DNA of 64,000 bases, from the NCBI RefSeq assembly GCF_042432905.1, contig NZ_JBHLWI010000007.1, positions 62,001 through 126,000 on the forward strand. Direction: 5' to 3'. Positions within the stretch are counted from its first letter, which is position 1. Every line of letters starts with the position of its first letter. A program made the position numbers and the translations under genes. This document shows positions 9,587 through 17,266 of the stretch, piece after piece. The notes under the pieces are model-generated. The model did not search any database, had not been told where the DNA came from, and worked only from the letters and a program-made list of their open reading frames with translations. The stretch is from Fontibacter flavus (GTDB lineage Bacteria; Bacteroidota; Bacteroidia; Cytophagales; Cyclobacteriaceae).

Positions 9587-10005
9587 AATTCATTTTAGTT
9601 CTTCTTAGTTTGATGATGTTCTCCCACCAAAAGGATAATAGCAACCAACTTGTTTTGAATATCACCAACATTAAAAACAGTCAGGGAGTCATACGGGTTT
9701 TGCTTTTTAAAGATGGAAAAGGGTTTCCGGACACGCCCGAAAATGCATTCCAAAGTGCCAATGTAAAAATCGTGAACGGTAAGTCGACTGTTACTTTTGA
9801 AAACATTCCCAATGGTTTCTATGCCATATCTGTATTCCATGACAGCATGAATACAGGAAAGTTGCGGACAAATTCTTTTGGAATCCCTAAAGATGGCTAT
9901 GGTTTTTCCAATAATGCTATGGGGACTTTTGGGCCTCCATCATTTGAAAAAGCAGCATTCGAGGTTTCTAGTGGTTCCAAATCCGTTGAGATACAATTAC
10001 GCTGA
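9583..10005 (+). CDS. DUF2141-family exported protein
   Basis: 140 residues. A short hydrophobic N-terminus (MKFILVLLSLMMFSHQ) looks like a signal peptide. The rest fits the DUF2141 pattern: LVLNITNIKNSQGVIRVLLF, a middle FENIPNGFYAISVFHD and the late GYGFSNNA. Members are small periplasmic or surface beta-sandwich proteins of unknown role. It overlaps the menE stop by 4 nt and presumably shares its transcript, but nothing in it suggests a part in menaquinone synthesis. Confidence 0.85.
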   Translation: MKFILVLLSLMMFSHQKDNSNQLVLNITNIKNSQGVIRVLLFKDGKGFPDTPENAFQSANVKIVNGKSTVTFENIPNGFYAISVFHDSMNTGKLRTNSFGIPKDGYGFSNNAMGTFGPPSFEKAAFEVSSGSKSVEIQLR

Positions 10006-10027
10006 TTTCCTCTTACTGAGGCAATCC

Positions 10028-11167
10028 TTAAATTTTGAAGGGAATGTTTTTGGCGTCAACCATTTCCACCCATCTGCCCATTTTTTTCTGAATTACTTTA
10101 AAGTGATGCTCCTCTTCTTCTGAAACAAGGGAAATTGCCTCACCGGCAGCGCCTGCCCTACCTGTTCTTCCTATCCTATGAATATAATCTTTGGGGGATC
10201 TTGGTAATTCGTAATTGACCACATAAGGCAGCAATTTGATATCTATTCCCCTTGCAGCCAAGTCTGTCGCTACCAAAACCCTGATTTTGCCAGCTTTGAA
10301 TTTCACCAAAGCATCTGTTCTGGCTCCTTGACTTTTGTCTCCATGGAAAGCCATTGCTTCTATTCCGTGTTTTTTGAGTTTGTTGGCGACATTGTCCGCA
10401 GTCCGGATAGAGGAAGCAAAAACCAGTACCTGCTGCCAGTTCCCCTCCTGAATCAAATGTCGGAGTAATGGACCCTTGTATTCTTTGGGAACCAGATATG
10501 CTGTTTGGTCTATCTCTTCAGGGGTAACTTTTTCCTGATCTACCTCGATTTTTACTGGATGATGGAGCAATTTATCAATCAACTCCTCCACAGAAGATTC
10601 CATTGTAGCAGAAAAAAGAACGTTTTGACGTTTTTTAGGTAGTCTAGATAATATTTCATCAACCTCTAGTTTAAATCCAAGGTTGAGGACTTTATCTGCT
10701 TCATCCAATACCAATACCTGGAGTTTATCCAATTGAATGGAATTTCTCGAAAGTAAATCCAAAAGCCTTCCAGGGGTAGCCACAAGAATTTCTGTTCCGT
10801 GAAGATTCATCATCTGAGGATTGATGGAAACCCCACCAAAAACCGCCATGGTTTTTATCCTTCTCGGTAAATACTCACCAAACATTTTGACCACTTCCTG
10901 CACCTGTGCCGCAAGTTCTCGTGTGGGAACAATCACCAAAACTGGAACACTTCTGTCTTTTGGTTTTTCTTTCCCAACTAGTATCTGCAATATCGGTAAT
11001 ACATAAGATGCAGTTTTTCCTGAACCTGTAGGGGCAATTCCTAGTACATCTTTTTGTTGTAGTATAGCAGGTATGGCCTGTATCTGTATGGGGTAAGGAC
11101 TTTCGTATTTCGCTTTTTGAATTGCTTCAAGAAGGCTTTCTGATAAACCGAGGGATTTAAAGCTCAT
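10028..11167 (-). CDS. DEAD-box RNA helicase (second copy)
   Basis: 379-residue minimal DEAD-box helicase without a C-terminal extension. Seen: Q-motif (YPIQIQAIPAI), Walker A APTGSGKT, PTRELAAQ, the DEAD box in VLDEADKVLN, SAT, and HRIGRTGRAG at the end of the second RecA domain. It is clearly a different paralogue from the gene at 4068, which has a basic tail. It is monocistronic, convergent with the DUF2141 gene (22-bp gap). The -7 box at 11183-11190 implies a very short leader. Confidence 0.93.
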   Translation of the reverse strand: MSFKSLGLSESLLEAIQKAKYESPYPIQIQAIPAILQQKDVLGIAPTGSGKTASYVLPILQILVGKEKPKDRSVPVLVIVPTRELAAQVQEVVKMFGEYLPRRIKTMAVFGGVSINPQMMNLHGTEILVATPGRLLDLLSRNSIQLDKLQVLVLDEADKVLNLGFKLEVDEILSRLPKKRQNVLFSATMESSVEELIDKLLHHPVKIEVDQEKVTPEEIDQTAYLVPKEYKGPLLRHLIQEGNWQQVLVFASSIRTADNVANKLKKHGIEAMAFHGDKSQGARTDALVKFKAGKIRVLVATDLAARGIDIKLLPYVVNYELPRSPKDYIHRIGRTGRAGAAGEAISLVSEEEEHHFKVIQKKMGRWVEMVDAKNIPFKI

Positions 11168-11182
11168 TGATTAAAATTTATA

Positions 11183-11190
11183 CAAAGGTA
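11183..11190 (-). promoter_or_regulatory. -7 box TACCTTTG of the second DEAD-box gene
   Basis: Exact TAnnTTTG match on the minus strand, 15 bp before the ATG at 11167, so the 5' leader would be only about 5-10 nt. Confidence 0.6.
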
Positions 11191-11310
11191 ATCTTTATTG
11201 GATAGAAATCCCCTTCAAGTGATTCACTATCCAACTTAAGCTTCATGAAATGATTTCAAAATGAGAAGAATTTCAATGAACCATTGATCAAATTAATTTC
11301 AGAATGCACA

Positions 11311-11338
11311 TTGCTAATTGTATTTTTGCCGGCAAATA
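11311..11338 (+). promoter_or_regulatory. Promoter of the ATP-grasp gene (TTG ... TATTTTTG)
   Basis: -33 TTG at 11311-11313 and -7 TATTTTTG at 11331-11338, 17 bp apart. The transcript should start close to 11344, a few bases before the ATG at 11348, so the mRNA is probably leaderless or nearly so. Confidence 0.6.
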
Positions 11339-11347
11339 ATACTTCCT

Positions 11348-12520
11348 ATGATTTTACTTGATTACCCATACGTTTCAGATTTCTTAATAGACACTATTGT
11401 CACTAACCAATTTCCAGTAGTAGCTACCAAAGAGGCCAAAGAAATCCTCAGAGACAGAAAAATTAATTGGATCAATGAGGCTGATGCGATATCACAAGTG
11501 AAGAATGTCGCTCTAATGCCTGTTTACACCAATTCAGAAAACAGCATTGCTTGGATTCAACAAAATCTGCAAGGGACTAGACTTCCGGAAATGATTGAAA
11601 CCTTCAAAAATAAATTCAAATTCAGACAACTAATAAAAGAAGCATACCCTGATTATTTTTTTAGATCCATATCCTTGAGTGACCTGAGAGATACTGATAT
11701 CAGTAATTTCAAATTCCCATTCATTATCAAGCCGGCTGTAGGGTTTTTCAGTATTGCTGTACATAAAGTGGACCGAAAAGAAGATTGGCCAGATATCGTT
11801 GGGAAGATTGAAAAGCAGATTGAAAAGACAAAAGCACTCTATCCAAAAGAAGTGGTCAGCAATACTGAGTTTATCATTGAAGAATACATTAGAGGGGAGG
11901 AATATGCCTTTGACTGCTATTTTGACCAAGATGGTAAACCTACAATCCTCAATGTGCTCCATCATGTATTTACCTCTGAATATGATGTCAGTGACAGGGT
12001 ATATTCCAGTTCCAAAGAAGTAATTGAAAGACTCCATCAGCCTATAATGGACTTCTTACTGATGGTCGGTTCAAAAATAGAACTCAAGAATTTCCCATTA
12101 CATATCGAAATCCGGGAAACTTCTCCTGGTAAAATCAACCCTATTGAGGTAAACCCGATGAGGTTTGGAGGTTGGTGTACAACTGCAGACCTGACTTGGT
12201 TTGCCTATGGAATCAATTCCTATGAATACTTTTTCAGCTCGCAAAAACCTGACTGGAAAAAAGTATTTGAAGGCCGAAAAGACAAAAAATACAGCTTGAT
12301 TTTATTGGACAATCAATCTGATGTGGCGCAGGAAGATATTGCCTATTTTGACTTCGATGCCATCGCCAAAGACTTCGAAAACCCTCTCCATGTAAGAAAA
12401 GTCAATATGGACAAATTTGGCGTTTTTGGATTCCTTTTTACCGAAACCAGTAAAGGAAATGAAAAGGAATTGACAGAAATCCTCCACTCCGATTTAAAAA
12501 AATACATGATTTTAAAATAA
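11348..12520 (+). CDS. ATP-grasp domain protein of unknown substrate
   Basis: 390 residues from the chosen start MILLDYPYVS; ten extra codons in the open frame lie inside the promoter. Seen: a central FPFIIKPAVGFFS segment (nucleotide-binding Lys), EEYIRGEEYAFDCYF, and a late IEIRETSPGKINPIEVNPMRFGG with the acidic residues and Asn that bind metal in ATP-grasp carboxylate-amine/thiol ligases. No second catalytic domain is visible, so it probably ligates a small carboxylate substrate by itself. The gene downstream (12567) has its own -7 box. Specific function not assignable. Confidence 0.75.
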   Translation: MILLDYPYVSDFLIDTIVTNQFPVVATKEAKEILRDRKINWINEADAISQVKNVALMPVYTNSENSIAWIQQNLQGTRLPEMIETFKNKFKFRQLIKEAYPDYFFRSISLSDLRDTDISNFKFPFIIKPAVGFFSIAVHKVDRKEDWPDIVGKIEKQIEKTKALYPKEVVSNTEFIIEEYIRGEEYAFDCYFDQDGKPTILNVLHHVFTSEYDVSDRVYSSSKEVIERLHQPIMDFLLMVGSKIELKNFPLHIEIRETSPGKINPIEVNPMRFGGWCTTADLTWFAYGINSYEYFFSSQKPDWKKVFEGRKDKKYSLILLDNQSDVAQEDIAYFDFDAIAKDFENPLHVRKVNMDKFGVFGFLFTETSKGNEKELTEILHSDLKKYMILK

Positions 12521-12524
12521 AGCG

Positions 12525-12532
12525 TATTTTTG
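12525..12532 (+). promoter_or_regulatory. -7 box TATTTTTG upstream of the 252-residue unknown gene
   Basis: Exact TAnnTTTG match 34 bp upstream of the ATG at 12567, in the short gap after the ATP-grasp gene. No good -33 box is seen because the upstream sequence is coding. Confidence 0.5.
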
Positions 12533-12566
12533 CGATAAAATTTAGCACCAAATAGACCCCTTCAAA

Positions 12567-13325
12567 ATGCACCTTAAAACAGATGAGCTAGTAAGACTGG
12601 AAATCGAATTTGATTCAGGAATTATACCTCCTCCTTACAGTCATGTGTTTAAACTGAAAATCGGATTTGGCAAAAACTTCCTTGATACCTCATTGGACCT
12701 AAAATATACAGATAGGGAAGACCTGACAGAAGACGAAATCTTCGACGAAGGCTTCTCGTTAAATGACGATTATCAGTTTCAAGGTGAAATCCCGAATGTA
12801 TGGGAAAGACCACTTAAAGAACTTTATGCTTCTTCCAAATGGTCCAACAATAAATTGGATGAAGAAGGTGGTGTTAAACTTTTGGCTAAAGATAAACAAG
12901 GGAAGATCAGCAGGACGATTCCTTTGAATCAACAGGAATGGCAGTTTTTTGCCCAGGACTATATTCAGGCGATTTACGAAATCACCAAAAAGGAAGCTCC
13001 GCTCACTTTACACTATATCATTAGAGAAAAAGAACAAGAGTTTTCAATTAGTCTGACCATTAAATTTTCCCTAAGGAGAGTTGATCTATCGGTCAATGGT
13101 AAGAACAAAACTGTTGATTGGGAAAACACAAAATCCCTGCTTTCTTATGTTTTCTTACCTGATTACGACTATTCTAAAGCAAAAGAACAAAGTCCAAAGC
13201 ACCAAGGTCATTTTATTGATTGTGGTGATGGATACTGGCATGAAATAGGAAAAGGAGTCATCAATATTGACGACTCCTTTGATGCTGTTTCAAAAATAAA
13301 AGAGGGATTTAGAAAACTGATTTAG
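12567..13325 (+). CDS. Conserved-looking protein of unknown function
   Basis: 252 residues, soluble, no signal peptide or membrane segment. It looks like mixed alpha/beta: an N-terminal beta-rich part (LVRLEIEFDSGIIPPPYSH), an acidic stretch near 50-75 and a C-terminal part with repeated Asp/Tyr (FLPDYDYSKA). It ends two bases before the convergent gene at 13328. I do not recognise the family. Its own -7 box and normal base composition suggest it is real. Confidence 0.65.
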   Translation: MHLKTDELVRLEIEFDSGIIPPPYSHVFKLKIGFGKNFLDTSLDLKYTDREDLTEDEIFDEGFSLNDDYQFQGEIPNVWERPLKELYASSKWSNNKLDEEGGVKLLAKDKQGKISRTIPLNQQEWQFFAQDYIQAIYEITKKEAPLTLHYIIREKEQEFSISLTIKFSLRRVDLSVNGKNKTVDWENTKSLLSYVFLPDYDYSKAKEQSPKHQGHFIDCGDGYWHEIGKGVINIDDSFDAVSKIKEGFRKLI

Positions 13326-13327
13326 GC

Positions 13328-13768
13328 TCAGGGAGTAGCGTTATCAAAGAAATCCCTGACAAATGCCAATAATTGATTGTCAGTCAGCTTATCACTTGGC
13401 TGCACGGCCAACCATTTTCCACCAAAGGACTTATTATCCCTGAGCTTATTTCTGAGCTGTTCTTTGACAGTTCCTGGCCCAAACAGTAGGATATCTTCAA
13501 AATTAGTTAACTTTCCTTCCATCAATTTGAAATATTCATTAAGTTCATTTTGAGAAATATTGTTTTTACGATACTCATTATTAGAGGCATGTAAAGGGTT
13601 AGCGGTAAACCTTGTTTTATCATCTGTTTCACCCTCATATCTTTTCATACTTTCAAAAGGAGAATCTACCGTTTCAATCAATTCCGCTTTTCCATTTTTA
13701 TAGCCGACAAAGTGTGCTTTGGAATGATCAATCCATACGCCAACTTGCTTAAAAGATTTATGGTCCAT
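13328..13768 (-). CDS. Small protein resembling bacterial eRF1-like (baeRF) factors
   Basis: 146 residues. The opening GVWIDHSKAHFVGYKNGKAE resembles the first strand-turn of the baeRF / translational-machinery-protein group (WIDH followed by a beta hairpin). The C-terminal LLFGPGTVKEQLRNKL resembles the GPG-plus-helix segment of the same group and of eRF1/Pelota middle domains. I infer a possible link to stalled ribosomes; confidence is moderate because the similarity is short. It is the last gene of the ppsA-acsA-pdh operon, 21 nt after the acyl carrier protein gene. It is not a hydrolase or transporter by any motif I can see. Confidence 0.55.
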   Translation of the reverse strand: MDHKSFKQVGVWIDHSKAHFVGYKNGKAELIETVDSPFESMKRYEGETDDKTRFTANPLHASNNEYRKNNISQNELNEYFKLMEGKLTNFEDILLFGPGTVKEQLRNKLRDNKSFGGKWLAVQPSDKLTDNQLLAFVRDFFDNATP

Positions 13769-13789
13769 AGTTATAGGGGGTTTAAGATT

Positions 13790-14038
13790 TTACTGTTTAA
13801 TTTTTTTCAAAAGGTATCCAATCAATGACTTTAAGTTAGTGGTTTTCCCGTAATCTTCCTCAGGAATATCCACCTTTAATTTTTCACTGATTGCCACGAT
13901 AAACTGTAATGCATCAAAAGAGTCGATATTCAGCGCCTCTCTGATATTTTCTTCCTGCATCAGTAAAGATGGGTCTGTTTCCGGAGCTATTCTTTTCAAT
14001 AATTGAAAAACTGTCTTCTTGATTTCTTCTTCACTCAT
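13790..14038 (-). CDS. Acyl carrier protein, operon-specific copy
   Basis: 82 residues with the phosphopantetheine site in NIDSFDALQFI (Ser40) and the four-helix ACP pattern. It is not the fatty-acid ACP, which is acpP at 36358 with site DSLD. Its ATG overlaps the stop of the E2 gene by 4 nt (14035-14038), so translation is coupled to pyruvate dehydrogenase E2. The Ser-Phe-Asp site is typical of specialised ACPs. The partner enzyme is not obvious; no ketosynthase or phosphopantetheinyl transferase is nearby. Confidence 0.85.
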   Translation of the reverse strand: MSEEEIKKTVFQLLKRIAPETDPSLLMQEENIREALNIDSFDALQFIVAISEKLKVDIPEEDYGKTTNLKSLIGYLLKKIKQ

Positions 14039-15285
14039 AAACTTTCAGGGTTTTGTAAATACCGATTTAAAGCAGCCAAAAATTTGCTACCTACTAATCC
14101 ATCTGTAGCTCGGTGATCTGCGGCCAAGGTAACATCTACTACAGGATGAATACCCAGCATACCGTTCTCGGCAAAAGGTTGATCGCTGATCTCCCCAAAA
14201 CCTACAATACCCACCTGAGGAGGATAAATAAGACCAAAAACCTTTTCAGCTCCTCCATCCCCAAGGCTGGTGATGGTAAATGTAGACTGGCTTATTTCAG
14301 AGCTTCTCAATTTGAACGCTCTTGCTCTTGGTATGATATCATTTACAGCCTCCATAATCTCATCGATACTTTTGGAGTCAGCTGACGGTATTGAGGGAAC
14401 CATAATTCCACCTGTTCTCAGGGATACAACAAGCCCAACATTGATCTCATTTTTTCTTTGCAGGCCATTTTCCCAGGTAGCATTTAAGTCGGGCACATCA
14501 TCTAATGCTTTGGCTGTAGCCTTAATGAACAGAGACACAGGGAGAAGTCTTTGGGCAACTGACCTGTCTTTGTTGGTTTCTTTTAGCCACTGCATTGATC
14601 TGGATAAATTTATCCTCTTTTCAAGGTAGTAATGTGGGATTTCTCTATTAGACTTGCTCATTGCTGCGGCTACAGCAAGTCTAATTCCCTCCGAAGAAGG
14701 AGAAGATATCTTTTCCAACTCCTCCTTCTCTTCAATTTGAAGCTTTTCCTCAACCACTTCCATTTTGGCTGTTTCGGCTTTTTCTACTTTTTCTTTACCT
14801 TGATTCAAAATAGCATTTTCAATATCTACTTTTACGATTGCCCCCTCCGGTCCTGTCCCTTTGATCATAGAAATATCCAAATGGTTTTCCTCAGCCATTT
14901 TCCTGGCCAATGGGGAAATCTTTATCCTCTGCTCCTTGGTGGTTTTTTCTTCACGTAATTCGGGTTTATTTTCTTGAATAACATCTGATGAAGCAAAAAC
15001 CGGCTCACTGGACTTAAATGCTTCAGGTAAAGGGGATTTGGATGAATCACCAAGCGGTTTGATCAAAGCTAAAACAGTTCCCACGGGCACTTTTTCTCCT
15101 TCCTTTACCACTTGCTTTTCCAATATGCCTTCATCAAAAACCTCTATCTCAATCAAACCCTTTTGCGTATCAACATCAGCGATTATATCCCCTCTCTGAA
15201 GAATATCTCCAGGTTGCTTTCTCCATTCTACCAAAGTGCCATCCTCCATGTCAGCACCCAAGCTGGGCATCAAAAACTTTATCAT
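14035..15285 (-). CDS. pdhC: Dihydrolipoamide acyltransferase (E2) of a 2-oxoacid dehydrogenase complex
   Basis: 416 residues. One N-terminal lipoyl domain with Lys42 as lipoylation site (DVDTQKGLIEIE), a Lys/Glu/Pro-rich linker, a peripheral-subunit-binding domain (ISPLARKMAEENHLD through GTGPEGAIVKVDI, about 123-155), a charged linker and the catalytic acyltransferase domain ending with the active-site DHRATDG. It transfers the acetyl group from lipoate to CoA in the pyruvate dehydrogenase complex; branched-chain or acetoin substrates cannot be excluded. Start and stop overlap the neighbouring genes by 4 nt (ATGA). No E3 (lipoamide dehydrogenase) gene is in the window. Confidence 0.93.
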   Translation of the reverse strand: MIKFLMPSLGADMEDGTLVEWRKQPGDILQRGDIIADVDTQKGLIEIEVFDEGILEKQVVKEGEKVPVGTVLALIKPLGDSSKSPLPEAFKSSEPVFASSDVIQENKPELREEKTTKEQRIKISPLARKMAEENHLDISMIKGTGPEGAIVKVDIENAILNQGKEKVEKAETAKMEVVEEKLQIEEKEELEKISSPSSEGIRLAVAAAMSKSNREIPHYYLEKRINLSRSMQWLKETNKDRSVAQRLLPVSLFIKATAKALDDVPDLNATWENGLQRKNEINVGLVVSLRTGGIMVPSIPSADSKSIDEIMEAVNDIIPRARAFKLRSSEISQSTFTITSLGDGGAEKVFGLIYPPQVGIVGFGEISDQPFAENGMLGIHPVVDVTLAADHRATDGLVGSKFLAALNRYLQNPESL

Positions 15286-16268
15286 GGCTTTATCATTCTT
15301 TTAATTTTCTCAACAATGTCCCAAACCTGCGGTACTGAGGCATCTTCCAGGTGTTTTGGATAAGGTATTGGTACTTCTTTACCGCAAAGTCTCTCAACAG
15401 GACCATCCAATTCGAAGAAGGCTTTCTCCATTATCCTGGTGACAACCTCTGAAGATATGCTGACAGATTTCCAAGCATCTTCTACCACCAAAGCCCGGTG
15501 GGTTTTACTGATGGATGTTAAAAATCCCTCATCATCCAAAGGCCTTAAGACCCTTAGGTCTATTACTTCTACATCTATATTTTCTTGGAATAGATGTTCA
15601 GCGGCTTCCAAACATTTATAGACTCCTGTGCCATAAGTAATGACACTGATATCTTTGCCAGCTCTCAATACTTTTGATTTTTGGATATCAACCTCTTCTG
15701 CATACTCCTGAATTTCCTTTTCAAGATTTAACATGGAAGTATACTCAAAGATGATCACTGGATCTGGACTTTTTAGCGCTGACAACAACATACCCCTGGC
15801 ATCTTCATGTGTCCCTACCGAAAGAACAATCAACCCCGGGACATGGGCATAAAATGGCTCCCAACTATGCGAATGTTGCGCTGCCAGTTGTCTACCAATC
15901 CCACAGCCCATTCTGATCACAACAGGTACATTAACCTGGCCTCCTGACATATGTAAAAGCGTAGCTGCATTGTTAAAAATCTGGTCCATAGCCAGCAGGC
16001 TGAAATTTACGGTCATCACTTCCACAATCGGCTTCATTCCTACTAAAGCCGCTCCAATTCCTGCTCCAGTAAAACCAGATTCTGAAAGTGGAACATCCAT
16101 GATCCTTTCAGGTCCGAATTCCTCCAACAATCCTTTGCTGACTGCAAAGGCACCACCATAATGGCCGACATCTTCCCCCATTAGGAATACGCGTTCATCC
16201 TTCTGAAGGGCTTCCCGTATAGCAGATTTCAAAGCTTCCCTGTATGTTAATTTGACTGTATTGCTCAT
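15282..16268 (-). CDS. pdhB: Pyruvate dehydrogenase E1 component, beta subunit
   Basis: 328 residues with the E1-beta pattern: GEDVGHYGGAFAVSKGL, DVPLSESGFTGAGIGAALVG, the loop GRQLAAQHSHSWEPFYAHVPGL holding catalytic His residues, and the C-terminal HRALVVEDAW. It forms the alpha2beta2 thiamine-diphosphate decarboxylase with the next gene. Overlaps both neighbours by 4 nt. Confidence 0.95.
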   Translation of the reverse strand: MSNTVKLTYREALKSAIREALQKDERVFLMGEDVGHYGGAFAVSKGLLEEFGPERIMDVPLSESGFTGAGIGAALVGMKPIVEVMTVNFSLLAMDQIFNNAATLLHMSGGQVNVPVVIRMGCGIGRQLAAQHSHSWEPFYAHVPGLIVLSVGTHEDARGMLLSALKSPDPVIIFEYTSMLNLEKEIQEYAEEVDIQKSKVLRAGKDISVITYGTGVYKCLEAAEHLFQENIDVEVIDLRVLRPLDDEGFLTSISKTHRALVVEDAWKSVSISSEVVTRIMEKAFFELDGPVERLCGKEVPIPYPKHLEDASVPQVWDIVEKIKRMIKP

Positions 16269-17263
16269 AATGCTTTAGGTTCAGTGTAAACATACTTGTG
16301 TAAATCATTGACATCTTCCCATGTCCCTTCTTCCGCAAATACAATAGACTTCTCCACCATCTCTTCAATGGCCTGCTCCAAGTCTTCAATTTCATTTTGA
16401 GTAATCAGCCTTTTTTCAAATAAATGGGATTTAAATTTTGGAATCGGGTCTTCATTTTTCCATTCCTCCACTTCCTTTTTATCCCTGTAGAGTTCTGCAT
16501 CAAACATGGAATGTGCTCTGAATCTATAAGTATTGCAAACCAAGAAATATGGCTTCCCGGTTTTCTTGATATATTCCACTGCATTTTGGGTAGCTTCTAA
16601 AACTGCTAAAAGATCCATGCCATCTACCGCAGAGGATTGAATTCCATAAGCTTCACCTTTTTTCTCCAGTTGTTGCATGGAATGGGTATAGCGGATGGCA
16701 GTACCCATAGCATATAGGTTATTTTCGCAAACAAAAAGCGTAGGCGTTTCCCATAGTGCTGCCAAATTCAAAGATTCATGAAACTCCCCCTCAGCTGCTG
16801 CACCTTCACCAAAAAAGCAACAAGTTACATTTCCCTTTTTCTGCTTTTTGGCCCCTAAAGCCATCCCAACTGCCAAAGGCAGATGTCCTCCCACAATCGC
16901 ATTACCTCCAAAGAAATTCAAAGAAGTATCAAAAAGGTGCATAGAGCCTCCTCTTCCTTTACTGCATCCTTCCACCTTACCAAACATCTCTGCCATGATC
17001 ACCTCAGGGTTCATTCCCCTTGCCAAAGCATGTCCATGTTCACGGTAGGTACTTAGAACATAGTCTTCAGGATGCAGATGATGCATCACCCCTACTGCAA
17101 CCGCTTCTTCTCCTACATAAAGATGAAGAAATCCCCTGATTTTGGATTTGGTATATTCCTCGGCTGCTTTTTCTTCAAACCGCCTGATCAAAATCATTTG
17201 ATGAAGAAGGTGTTTCCCTTCTTCCGCCGTCATTTTGTATTCTTTTATGGCTTTTGTTTTCAT
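16265..17263 (-). CDS. pdhA: Pyruvate dehydrogenase E1 component, alpha subunit
   Basis: 332 residues, thiamine-diphosphate-binding. Seen: RRFEEKAAEEY, GRGGSMHLFD, the diphosphate-Mg motif in FFGEGAAAEGEFHESLN ending NN about 30 residues on (GEG where most homologues have GDG), and the phosphorylation-loop-like RFRAHSMFDAELYR. Catalyses decarboxylation of pyruvate and transfer to lipoate together with PdhB. The start at 17263 gives a 3-nt gap after acsA. Confidence 0.94.
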   Translation of the reverse strand: MKTKAIKEYKMTAEEGKHLLHQMILIRRFEEKAAEEYTKSKIRGFLHLYVGEEAVAVGVMHHLHPEDYVLSTYREHGHALARGMNPEVIMAEMFGKVEGCSKGRGGSMHLFDTSLNFFGGNAIVGGHLPLAVGMALGAKKQKKGNVTCCFFGEGAAAEGEFHESLNLAALWETPTLFVCENNLYAMGTAIRYTHSMQQLEKKGEAYGIQSSAVDGMDLLAVLEATQNAVEYIKKTGKPYFLVCNTYRFRAHSMFDAELYRDKKEVEEWKNEDPIPKFKSHLFEKRLITQNEIEDLEQAIEEMVEKSIVFAEEGTWEDVNDLHKYVYTEPKAL

Positions 17264-17266
17264 GAC

